Origin: Haliclystus octoradiatus
Taxonomy: Eukaryota; Cnidaria; Staurozoa; Stauromedusae; Haliclystidae
DNA: 64,000 nucleotides
Assembly: GCA_916610825.1 (NCBI GenBank)
Contig: OU744448.1
Span: 2,653,501 to 2,717,500 of the forward strand
Reading direction: 5' to 3'
The notes under the pieces: generated by a model
What the model saw: only the letters and a program-made list of their open reading frames with translations
Database searches by the model: none
What the model was told of the DNA's origin: nothing
Translations under genes and position numbers: made by a program
In this document: positions 35,864 through 45,708 of the stretch, in pieces
Layout of the letters: each line of letters starts with the position of its first letter
How positions within the stretch are numbered: position 1 is the first letter of the stretch

Positions 35864-37188
35864 AATTGCTTGGTTTTATTTCCAATAAATTGCTCAATGA
35901 ATTCTCTTTAAGTTTGACTTTAGCCATCAACACGAAGATTGTATATGACTAGATCAAGTCGAGCATGTCCGTCACACGCGAAAACATAATTTTCGATTGA
36001 CAACAAATAGCTGTTGTCTTAAAAGATTATTATTTTCTATAGAGGATGATTGAAAATAATGTTACCGAAATCGACGAAGTGCTTAACCTCAAATGATATA
36101 TTATGCATAATCATTGTAATTATTATGTAAGACTTTATTGTAAATATTATCTATATACCAACTATAAACCTTACCTTTTATACTTATCGTGTACACATGT
36201 ACACATATATATTATATTTGTTTCAATCAGTCCTGTGAAAAAAAGCTCCTGTAGCTTATCAGGTTCTGAATAAATGATGATGATGATGATGATGATCATA
36301 CACCGTATCCGGGGGGGGGGGTCACTCAAGAACTTCAGAGACTGGGGGTGCCAATTTGAACTTGAAAATATCCCCACAAATTTTTTTTTTAAAACTAATA
36401 CCCCAATTATTTTGAAAATCATGAAATGTATACCCTAAATATTTTACAAGACGATGAAAAGGTACCCTCAATAATTGGCACGTCACCGTATACCAAACCA
36501 TATGGAGTTACCCCCCGGGTACCGTATACTGATTTAAACACGAACTATAATCCTGTATAGCCTGACCTCGGTTATTACCATCAAGAAATTGTCAACTTTA
36601 TTTTACCGCGCATTGTGATTGGTTAAAAGCCAATTATTTAACAGATCAATTTTGAGGCTGAAGATGAAATATTAGCGGAGAAACGGGTAAGACAAACACA
36701 TGAAGAAATAATAGAATATATTTTGTATTCAAAATTTAATACATTTTTTTTGAAAAAAATCAACCAAGTAAGATTGAACATAATTGCTCAATAAACTAAT
36801 GAATTGAGGTAAACTCCTCCGTAGATCTAATTTAATATTATTGATCAGTATTTAACCCAAAATAAGAGACCAACATTATTGAAAAAATTTTACACAAATG
36901 ATATAATTTGAACATAAACATTAAATAATATGAATTAAATTGTTCAAATGTTGTTGCATGACCATTCAAATTTATACTACTCAATCTTTGTAACATTCGT
37001 CATCATTCATATAACTAAACTGAGTGTCCCACATAACTCCAATAATTTAAATTATATAGTTGGATTAGTTGTTATCATATCATATCATATCGTATCATGT
37101 CATATCATGTGATAATCTTATTTAATATTTCCCACAATTAATCTAATGAATTTGTTTTGATCAAATTAAAAGATCAAATCTTCAACTT

Positions 37189-40100
37189 TCAAGCTATCAA
37201 ATATTTCTCATTTTCGACGCCATTATTTTTTAATTTTTTTAATAATCTTTTATAATTCATGCGTGATTCCTTTTTGCGACGAATAAAATTAAACAATTTC
37301 TTAACAATTTTAGAATTATTACCACAGTGCCATATTCCATAAGCTATAATTGATGTAACTATATTTATAATAACAATGTATAATTTAAATTTAAAATCTG
37401 GAATTTTTACTAATTTAAATAACTTTATAAAATGTGGCCATGGAAATAACACCATCACGTGATTAAGAATAGCTGTAAATGTAACAAAAACAACAAAAAC
37501 GATATTTTTATTTAACGGTTCTCTGTGTGGTGCGCCTGCATAAAAAATTACTACAATCGATGGTAAATATATCATAAGAATATTTAATGTAATCGTGTGT
37601 TCATAAGAATAGAATAAATAATTTTGACCAGAATTATCGAATGAAGAAGGAGGCTTGTACCATGTTTGAGATTGTGTTAATTTATACAAGAAATAAAAAC
37701 CCAAAAAATAAGTAGCAATGAATAATAGCGTTGTACAAATGAGATCGAGGCGGAATAAAGCAAACCGAGGTTTCTTCTTATGCAAAACACTGTTTGGGTG
37801 GGCTAGTATTATTGTAATTGTAAGCGGTATAAATTCGAAAAAATACGTAAAGATCTGTCCAAAATCACTCATGCCCACACCAAGCGTAGACATAACAACA
37901 GCAACTGAGCTAAAGAGAAATGCACCAAGCATTACAAGTGCAAATAGCATGGTCGTTGTGACCAGGGAACATCTACCATCTTTGATTAACTTAGGGCAAC
38001 ATGATATATTTTGTATTTTACTTGTAAACGGTGATGCCACGGAAGCTTCAGCCTCGCATAATGATATGCCAACATCAGCAGCTTTAAGTGCCCCACAATC
38101 ATTTGCTCCGTCCCCACACATTGCCACGCAGTAATCTAATGCATTTAAACATCGTATAAGCTCTGCTTTCTGGTCTGGACTCATTCGAGCATAAACAGTT
38201 CCATGTAATAAAATACGCTCAAATGAATCTGGATATTTGTCATGAACTAATTGAAATACGTCACCTGTTAAAACCACGTGACATTCTACTGGTAACTCAT
38301 CGGCATTTGATACAATTTCATTAGCTGCATCGAGTCTTTTGTAAGCAAGGATACCATCGGATTCTAAATTGATTTTGTAAATCTTGTAATCTGGATTAAT
38401 CATCCCACAATCCTTCGCAATATGTAACGCTGTCAATAGATGATCACCAGTGACCATTACAGTACGGATATTAGCTTGTTTTAATTCAAGGATAGCCGGT
38501 TTTGTTTCTTTCATACACATGTTTTGAAATACTAATAAACCAAGAAATTTAAGCTCATTTTCAACATCATCACGAGTATATTGACCCTTTTCATCAATTG
38601 TAAAATCTTTGCCAGCTAAAGCAAGTATTCTACATCCTTCGTTTGTATATTTTTGAACTACATCATCGTAATTGCCTGGAATACTATCCCCAATTGCCAA
38701 TTTTGAAATCACTTCTGGGGAACCTTTGCAGAATACGCGACATGTTGAACTGTCTTCTGTATCTATGGTAACACAGCTCATTCGACATAATGAAGATTCA
38801 AACGGGAAGACTTTGACAACTTCAAAATGTTTATTTTGCTTTTTAGAGTCTTCAAAAGTAACAATTCTTTTATCCCCTTCTTTTTTTAATTCTGCTTTGA
38901 TAAATTGAAACATTTCTTTTTCTAGGCTATCACCTTCTAGTTTATCATTCATAAAAACCAATGAATGACAGCTACTCATACATTGCAGTAACCAATCAGA
39001 TTTTAGGTCTTCCATGCCTACAGTCAATTGATTGATTTTTTTGTCCTCGCAACATTCGATCACACCTTCCAATATGAGATCTGATTCTGTTAACGTTCCT
39101 GTCTTATCAAAACAAAAACAGCTAATACGTCCAGCAAGACTTATCCGTGGTAATTCTATACATGTGATACTCTGTCTGCTTAGATGTCTCGCAGCAAGTA
39201 AGAGACTTACAGCTAAGACTATCGGCAGATCAGGCGGGATCAGCAACGTGATTATACTCACTGCGCGGATAATGACATGACCTAAAGGCACACCGATCTG
39301 TAAAAAACTATAAAACGAATAAATTGATCCCGCCAAAGCTGGAATAGTTAAGCATAATATAAATTTGAAGAAATCACTATAAAATAAAAAGTCAATTCTT
39401 TTGGGTAAAACCAATTGACGAATAAGATCACCTTTCATTGTTGCAAATCCTGTTCTCATGACAATAGCTTGCGTAGGTCTGTCGTGATTGGTTGATTTGG
39501 TTTGTAATACATGCGTACCATTGTAAATGGTGTGTTGTTTATTCTCCGTGATATCATTTCCAGCTTTAATTTCTTGGATTGATTGTGAGGTTTTTAGAAC
39601 GGGTACACTTTCCCCAGTTAACATACTTTCATTAACTACACATGTTCCATTCACAAGGAGTGCGTCACACGGAAAGATAATATCCTCATTGATTGTTATA
39701 AGATCACCAGGTATAAGTTCATGTGAATTTATTATTGTGGCTTTTGCTAATTCATTTTCATTTTCTTTCCTCCATACTTCGATTTTAATTCCTCCTGCAA
39801 CCATATTTCTCAGACGATCGTGCTCTTTCTTTGTTATGAACGTTGTAATAATCAGGCATGACAATGACGCGATAACAATGAAAGAGCTGAAGACATAATA
39901 TTCTTCAATTGCCCATAAAATAACTGTTCCGAATTGAAATGCGTAAAACGGATTTGAGACTAATCTCAAAAATACTTTGAGATATGAACGTTTTGGTACA
40001 AGAATGACATTTTCTGTGAAAACTGTCTGAAGATGTAGATATAATTCCATTAATAAGCCATTCTTTTCATCAATGAAATTCTCTTGCATTAATTCCTTTG

Positions 40101-40557
40101 CATTGAAAATTGGTAATTTGATAATTTCATTCTGAATGATAAAATATCGATGAAATTGATATTCAAAATATTTTAATTCGTCAATTTGTTCAGATCTAAT
40201 ATTTTCCAAATCAGTGATTTTGGAAGTTTCATGTTTTAGTTCATGGAGTTCTTCCTCCAAGTTTGTTAATTTGTATTTTAATCCATCAATATTTTTCTTC
40301 TTTTCTGCATTTTCAACGTTTTTTGATGTTACATATGAGACAGATGTTTCGTGCTTTTCTTTATCAATGATTACCAATGCTGTTGCACATCTTGATTGAC
40401 ATTTACGGTGTGTCCATTTGATGTAAAAATCAGTATTCCAAAAACTCCATATTAACAACAAACCACAGGTAAGCAAACACAACAAATAATATATAATTTG
40501 ATTTAAACGATGTGGTTTGTAAAATACAAACTTTAGTTGATCTATCGTAATACTCAT
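37189..40557 (-). CDS. P5B-like P-type ATPase, copy A
   Basis: Intronless, 1122 aa. I start at MSITID (40557), not 25 codons upstream, because copy B begins there and has the same length. Motifs: PGD (284), TGES (314), PPDLP in the fourth core membrane helix (441-445), phosphorylation site DKTGTLTE (D484), KGSPE (611), TGD (703), MSPDQK (792), GDGAND (815). The N-terminal membrane hairpin (RLNQIIYYLLCLL...IKWTHRKC) resembles the P5B N-terminal domain, and NPFYAFQ and ILWAIE are also P5B-like. P5B pumps (ATP13A2-5) sit in endolysosomes and move polyamines or cations; the substrate here is unknown. Odd points: D in PPDLP where P5B has A or V and P5A has E, and a charged coiled coil at about 82-130. 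The gene diverges from copy B. Confidence 0.92.
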   Translation of the reverse strand: MSITIDQLKFVFYKPHRLNQIIYYLLCLLTCGLLLIWSFWNTDFYIKWTHRKCQSRCATALVIIDKEKHETSVSYVTSKNVENAEKKKNIDGLKYKLTNLEEELHELKHETSKITDLENIRSEQIDELKYFEYQFHRYFIIQNEIIKLPIFNAKELMQENFIDEKNGLLMELYLHLQTVFTENVILVPKRSYLKVFLRLVSNPFYAFQFGTVILWAIEEYYVFSSFIVIASLSCLIITTFITKKEHDRLRNMVAGGIKIEVWRKENENELAKATIINSHELIPGDLITINEDIIFPCDALLVNGTCVVNESMLTGESVPVLKTSQSIQEIKAGNDITENKQHTIYNGTHVLQTKSTNHDRPTQAIVMRTGFATMKGDLIRQLVLPKRIDFLFYSDFFKFILCLTIPALAGSIYSFYSFLQIGVPLGHVIIRAVSIITLLIPPDLPIVLAVSLLLAARHLSRQSITCIELPRISLAGRISCFCFDKTGTLTESDLILEGVIECCEDKKINQLTVGMEDLKSDWLLQCMSSCHSLVFMNDKLEGDSLEKEMFQFIKAELKKEGDKRIVTFEDSKKQNKHFEVVKVFPFESSLCRMSCVTIDTEDSSTCRVFCKGSPEVISKLAIGDSIPGNYDDVVQKYTNEGCRILALAGKDFTIDEKGQYTRDDVENELKFLGLLVFQNMCMKETKPAILELKQANIRTVMVTGDHLLTALHIAKDCGMINPDYKIYKINLESDGILAYKRLDAANEIVSNADELPVECHVVLTGDVFQLVHDKYPDSFERILLHGTVYARMSPDQKAELIRCLNALDYCVAMCGDGANDCGALKAADVGISLCEAEASVASPFTSKIQNISCCPKLIKDGRCSLVTTTMLFALVMLGAFLFSSVAVVMSTLGVGMSDFGQIFTYFFEFIPLTITIILAHPNSVLHKKKPRFALFRLDLICTTLLFIATYFLGFYFLYKLTQSQTWYKPPSSFDNSGQNYLFYSYEHTITLNILMIYLPSIVVIFYAGAPHREPLNKNIVFVVFVTFTAILNHVMVLFPWPHFIKLFKLVKIPDFKFKLYIVIINIVTSIIAYGIWHCGNNSKIVKKLFNFIRRKKESRMNYKRLLKKLKNNGVENEKYLIA

Positions 40558-40959
40558 TTTCAGAAATGTAGCCCACGCTAGACAATTTGTACAGTAATTT
40601 GAACTTAATTCAAATTTGAAGCTTCTTGTCAAACTGCGGCAAGCTTGTGCTCAACACACTCTCAAAAACATAAACGAGCCGGAGGTCAAGATAGGGGTCA
40701 GATGTTAGATGTGATAACTTATTATACTGCGCCACACGACCGTGAATACAAAAGTATCTTCAGTATATCCCACGTTTTTTCTATTTTGTAATAATGAATG
40801 TGTTCTAGCTTCCTTTCTACACGGGAAATAAATTTATCAATGTAAATATAAATTCAGATTTCATGAAAATTTTTTTGGATTAGTTCGGGACTTCGGGTTT
40901 ATTTATAAATTTTAGTTTCGGATCGGATCGGATTATATTTATGATTTATACAGCACAGA
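40558..40959. other. 5' flank of P5 ATPase copy A
   Basis: An upstream in-frame ATG at 40632 would add 25 residues; copy B has no equivalent. I recognise no promoter element. Confidence 0.4.
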
Positions 40960-41400
40960 AGTTGAAAGATGCAAATTAAAATACAGCATTGGGCTGCAAC
41001 ATTATTAGTGGTTGGCAGAAAGAAATTTGAAACAATGGACAGCTTACTAGACGGACTTGGCTGGCTTGACATTTCAAATCTAGATGAATTGCGCACTGAG
41101 TGCACCTCTCACCAGTCAGCCCAGGGATGCAACCAAAGTCACTAGAATATTCTAATGACTATGATGCAACGGACCAACACTAAAATCTTTATTTAGTAAA
41201 TTAAACTCACGCTACACCACCCGGAAAACCTTGAATATTCTCCCCGATATTCTCCAAAGATACAGATCTTGGGAAAAGGTCATTCTCATTTCGTGGAGCT
41301 AATCTGCTCAATAAATATCACAATGCAGACAATTATACAGAAACAAAATACATTCAACAAGTTAAAAACATCCTTCTTCGAATTAAATAAAGTCCCGAAT
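40960..41400 (+). pseudogene. 3' fragment of a CR1/Jockey-like LINE
   Basis: It reads IQHWAATLLVVGRKKFETMD and LDGLGWLDISNLDELRTECT, homologous to IQNWAAKLICGKRKFDRMED and LERLGWLSISHMSHLRTACT of the element at 42062-44142. Then, after a frameshift, LLNKYHNADNYTETKYIQ and VKNILLRIK and a stop. 3' flank 'cagacatcaagaaac' is also shared. Polymerase core absent. Confidence 0.75.
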
Positions 41401-42061
41401 AAAGTAATGTAACAATAAATACTAATTGGATTTGCCAGACATCAAGAAACAATAGCCTTGCCTGTATTTATATACTTAAATAGTCATTACTTAAATTAGC
41501 GTAGTCATTTCCTGTATCAAATTGTTTATATGTTTTAATTAAACTATCTATAAATAGCTACTCTTATTTTGCCGGCACATGATTTATCTTATGATCAAAG
41601 CTATTTGTACAAAAATAATTTGATGTAATCATGTCAATCTCAAAAATTGTGTGAAGTATTAATTAAGATCGGCGTGGTGAAATTTGGATGCGAATGCCGA
41701 TTCCAGAAGTATGCAAATAAAATTTAATACACTTATTTGTTATAAAGAACTAGTAAATTTTTATCGGCTCGGCATTCCTGTTTTTTGACAAATGGTTTTT
41801 CATGATTTGAGCCTAAAATGTTCTTAACCTGTTATTAACTCTGAATTGTTTTTTTCTAAATTCAATGTTTTATTATAAACAGTACTGCACAGTGTAATTA
41901 TCTTGTCTCGTATACTGCGTACAGCATATCGATTGACATTTGCAAGGTATATAGAAGAACAGGACATTTGCACACAGTAATACAGTAGCATTTATTTATA
42001 GTTGAGGTTTTATTATTGTTATTGTTGAGAATTTAATTGTTTGAATTGTAAAAATAATCTA
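41401..42061. other. Between the two LINE copies
   Basis: AT-rich. It may contain the 3' UTR of the first LINE fragment. No gene recognised. Confidence 0.4.
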
Positions 42062-44142
42062 AATGGGTAACTGTTGAACTAAGAGATCAATTAAAGAAAC
42101 GCAACAAAATGCGCTATACGGCTATGAAGACGACATCATCAAAAGATTGGGAACTGTATAAACATCAGCGCAATCAAGTAACATATAAACTCAGACAGGC
42201 AAAAATAAATTACAACAAAGAAAAATTTATTGAATGTGGTGACAATGTAAAAGAAGTATGGAACCTTGTCAAAAAGCTGACGAGAAAAACTAATTATAAA
42301 TGTACAGCAAAAACGAAATCAGAATTAAATGAAATCAACAAATTTTTCAGCGAGGTTGGATCAACCATTAAGAACCAAACTCACACAAAAACCAACTATG
42401 AAACAATACAACAACATTCACAAACATTCGAATTCACAAATGTCACAACCATTGACACAATTAAAGCTGTAGGGCTACTACCAAACTGGAAAGCACCAGG
42501 CTACGATGGCATAAATGGCTTCGCAATTAAATCTGCCCTTCCAGCCATTGCGGCACCATTTACAAAACTTATCAACCTATCCCTAAAGACATCAAAGTTT
42601 CCATCTTGCTTCAAAAACACTATAGTATCGCCAATACCAAAAGTACCAGGTACTATAGAACCAGATAAGCATCGACCACTTGCACTTTTATCGTTACTGT
42701 CAAAAGTTGTGGAAAGAATAGTTTACATCCAACTGTACCCCTTCTTATCTCCTATCCTAAATAAATATCAACATGGATTCCAACACTGTCGCTCGACAGT
42801 TACAGCCCTTCTGAACATAACGGAAAGAATTCTTAAAAACATGGACACTCGTGATACTTCCTTGTTAATACTCATGGACCTATCTAAAGCATTCGATAGC
42901 CTTCAACATAATATTTTATTGGATAAACTTAAACTATTCGGATTATCTGACATTGCATTGGCATGGATAGAATCGTACTTAAAAGACCGCAAACAGACCA
43001 TAAAAGTGAACAACATCTACTCTGACGAAGTTACACTGTCATGTGGAGTACCTCAAGGCTCAGTACTTGGACCATTGCTCTTTTTAGTTTATGTGAATGA
43101 TCTACCAAACGTAATTAAACATGGCGCAGCTGGTCAGTTTGCCGATGACACACAAGTATTGTATAATTTTAAATCTAAAGACAACCAATCACTGTGTAAT
43201 GTACAAAAACAAATTAATGATGATTCAAAAAGAGTTTCGACTTGGTTTGCTGCAAATTCTCTACTACTCAACACTAATAAAACAAAAATTATGGCTATTG
43301 GTCACAAAAAGTTAATTAACCGAACTCTGCCAACTTTGACAATTGACAAACAAAGTATAGAGTATGTAAGTACAGCTAGAAACTTGGGCGTGGTCTTTGA
43401 TAATGAAATGAGTTTCAAGAAGCACGTCGATAAAATCTTAAGAACTGCTTCCTACAGATTATCTGCAATATCAAAGATTCGCCCTTATATTCCAGCTGGG
43501 TTATTTAAAACACTTATAGAATCAAAAATTTTAAATCCTTGTCTCTACGCTATCGAAGTCTGGGCCTCATGCAACAAAACACAGCTTAGAAGGGTCCAGA
43601 TAGGAATACAAAATTGGGCGGCAAAATTGATATGTGGAAAGCGAAAATTTGATAGAATGGAAGACGCACTTGAACGACTGGGATGGCTCTCTATCAGCCA
43701 CATGTCACATCTCCGTACTGCATGTACAGCCCACCAATCCAAATCAGGAATGTATGGTTCAGAATTAAAGACTTTATTTAATAAAAGTAACCACAAATAT
43801 ATTACAAGAAAAAACATGTACATTCTCCCGCGCGTCCATACTGACCGTGGTAAACGATCATTCAGCTTTCGAGGTGCACAATCACTAAATAAATATTACA
43901 AATACGATTCATACAATATTATTAAATATAAACAAGAAATTAAAAATACACTATATTCTCAATCAAACTAATTATTAGACGACGATGACGCCGTCAGACA
44001 TCAAGAAACGACTGCTTAACAATAATGCCTTATATAACACATACATGTAATCAAATAGAACAAAAAGGAAAAATCATGTATCATAGTTGTTTATATGTCT
44101 TTAAATAAACTATTTCTATTCTATTCTATTCTATTCTATTCT
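42062..44142 (+). mobile_element. CR1/Jockey-like LINE, 5'-truncated, with intact RT frame
   Basis: It contains one long open frame (42109-43971), a ~140-bp 3' region and a (TTCTA)n tail at about 44113-44142. The endonuclease part is missing, so the element is truncated at its 5' end. The exact left border is uncertain. It lies between the two divergent ATPase genes. Confidence 0.8.
42109..43971 (+). CDS. LINE reverse transcriptase (ORF2 without endonuclease), 620 aa
   Basis: Reverse transcriptase domain in order: NWKAPGYDGINGFAI, HRPLALLSLLSKVVERIVY, QHGFQHCRST, the first catalytic block LILMDLSKAFDS (about 252-263), GVPQGSVLGPLLFLVYVNDL, the active-site FADD (about 344-347) and NLGVVFD, then the thumb and C-terminal tail (GKRSFSFRGAQSLNKYY). 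No stop or frameshift interrupts it, so this copy is young. It lacks an endonuclease and any ORF1, and cannot be autonomous. Clade assignment (CR1/Jockey group) is by motif likeness only. Confidence 0.88.
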   Translation: MRYTAMKTTSSKDWELYKHQRNQVTYKLRQAKINYNKEKFIECGDNVKEVWNLVKKLTRKTNYKCTAKTKSELNEINKFFSEVGSTIKNQTHTKTNYETIQQHSQTFEFTNVTTIDTIKAVGLLPNWKAPGYDGINGFAIKSALPAIAAPFTKLINLSLKTSKFPSCFKNTIVSPIPKVPGTIEPDKHRPLALLSLLSKVVERIVYIQLYPFLSPILNKYQHGFQHCRSTVTALLNITERILKNMDTRDTSLLILMDLSKAFDSLQHNILLDKLKLFGLSDIALAWIESYLKDRKQTIKVNNIYSDEVTLSCGVPQGSVLGPLLFLVYVNDLPNVIKHGAAGQFADDTQVLYNFKSKDNQSLCNVQKQINDDSKRVSTWFAANSLLLNTNKTKIMAIGHKKLINRTLPTLTIDKQSIEYVSTARNLGVVFDNEMSFKKHVDKILRTASYRLSAISKIRPYIPAGLFKTLIESKILNPCLYAIEVWASCNKTQLRRVQIGIQNWAAKLICGKRKFDRMEDALERLGWLSISHMSHLRTACTAHQSKSGMYGSELKTLFNKSNHKYITRKNMYILPRVHTDRGKRSFSFRGAQSLNKYYKYDSYNIIKYKQEIKNTLYSQSN

Positions 44143-44145
44143 AAC

Positions 44146-44394
44146 TCCAACTCTCCAGGGACGGGGGGTGCCACTTTGGAAAGAGGTTAAGTAACCAAAA
44201 AGTTCCAAAAATTCTCTTGATGCTACCCAAAAAGTTCCAGCAGATTGATTGATTTTAAGAAAATATACAAAAATGATGCAAAATTTTTTCAAATATTATC
44301 GAAAAAGTCAAAAATAGGATACCCATAAGTTCCAAATTTGAAATCTGTTGATGAAATCTCATACCCAAAAAGTTTTTTCTCAGGGGTCAGTCCA
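44146..44394 (-). mobile_element. G/C-run repeat, left part, split by an insertion
   Basis: Reverse-orientation relative of 23739-24050 (ggggggtgccactttgg, 'aaaaagttcc', 'acccaaaaagttttttctcag'). It resumes at 45297 (ctggaatatggaccccaaaa ... tagccgtcata ... gttacccggg). In the intact copy at 55527 the two sides are contiguous. Confidence 0.6.
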
Positions 44395-45296
44395 TATCAA
44401 ATCGAACGGCTTCGTTCAAAAAAAAATTGATTTTGTTTAAACTTTTTATATATGTAGATATGGGTACAGAGATATCGTATATGGAGTATTTTTGATCTTA
44501 AATGAAAAATAACGATTTTATTTGCAGTTTAATTTGTACCCTTTTTGTGATCAATTTCTTTTCCTTGTAGTTAATTTGTTTGTTGGTTTAACAAAATGAA
44601 ATTTTGTATCAGGATAGAATAAACAGTTTTCTATTGATTGATGTCATTTTATTTGCAAAATTCCAAGCAGTTGTTACAATGTTTCAATTTTCCAAAAAAG
44701 AATGAAGGGCACACCATTATTCTGGCCGATTTTTTCACCAGTCGATTAACCAGCATTTAATCACGCGATGGACAAAAATGTACGATGGTGTTATTTTTTA
44801 AAAGAGTTTAAAGGGGCAAAATTGACCGGCGACCGCTGCGAGCTCAAGTTGAATTTATGCTTAGCGTAATTCAACCGTCTCGCTTTGAAACTATTGTTAT
44901 ACGCGAGCCTAATTTGTTATAAATTCACGTCAACAATGAACATTGTGTTATAAACAATAACATGCACGTGATCCTAAGTGCGTAATGCCTGCCGGTCATT
45001 TTTGCTCCTTTAATCATCAAAAATGTAGTTTCGTCGGAATTTCTTTTGATAATTCTATCGCGTTTGGAATGCTGTACATAACACTTGAGAAGGCGTGAAG
45101 TGATGACTCTCACGTTGTATTGACAATTTCTCATGTCAATGATACTCGCGTGTCTACAATAGATCGTAGTAATTTCTATTTTATTTATAGGTTGAGTAAA
45201 ATTAAATCAGCGTGAGTTTTGTAAATCAAAATAATATCTTGTTCGGTTTAACAAATTTGGGAAATTGAGACTTTCCTTCACTTTCATTTATCAGCT
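44395..45296. other. ~900-bp insertion of unknown type
   Basis: This block interrupts a G/C-run repeat that is continuous elsewhere, so it is a secondary insertion. It has no long frame (a 69-codon minus frame at 44925-45134 resembles nothing) and no obvious inverted ends. I cannot classify it. Confidence 0.45.
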
Positions 45297-45372
45297 GATG
45301 CTGGAATATGGACCCCAAAAAGTGGCACGTCGTCCCCGTTTAGCCGTCATATAGATGTTACCCGGGTGTCAT

Positions 45373-45708
45373 TCGATATAATTTGACGTGCTTTGCTAAT
45401 TTTTGGTAAAAAGCTTAGTCAGGCATTAACGTCTTTTCAACAACCATTGTTTGCAAAAATATTTAACCAAAACAATGGAATCAGTTTTGGACTTTTGTAT
45501 TAGTTTGCGCATAGTAAGGAGTTTTATCTAAATGTGATATAATTTGTCAAAGGACGATAATTATTTCCTTAATTAATTAATACGGCAGACTATCTATTAC
45601 TAGGTGCACTACAAAATTACAATGAATATAATAGAACGTTGAACATCGAAGGCATTTTACTTCGTTCATTTACAAATTTGTTGGATATAATTATAATAAT
45701 TTGGAAAA
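45373..45708. other. 5' flank of P5 ATPase copy B
   Basis: AT-rich, and not obviously similar to the 5' flank of copy A. No promoter element recognised. Confidence 0.4.

Larger units (their letters stand above)
27611..37572. repeat. Second copy of the ~9.96-kb stretch (probable contig overlap)
   Basis: Repeats 17150-27110 in the same order and orientation: hAT-like MITE end, small minisatellite block with hairpin, RRP8 exon 5, both glycosyltransferases, foldback elements and the P5 ATPase C-terminus. This copy continues into the intact ATPase gene, so it is the more useful one. Confidence 0.9.

Noticed and set aside
27611-37572. A true recent segmental duplication with extra glycosyltransferase genes
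   Set aside because: Not excluded, but near-perfect identity and boundaries exactly at a 500-N gap make an assembly artefact more likely.
37718-39898. Open frames of 60-140 codons opposite the two P5 ATPase genes
   Set aside because: Antisense shadows of the ATPase; the same frames recur opposite copy B and show no domains.
40558-40632. 25-codon N-terminal extension of ATPase copy A
   Set aside because: Copy B starts at the internal methionine and lacks the extension, so the internal start is preferred.
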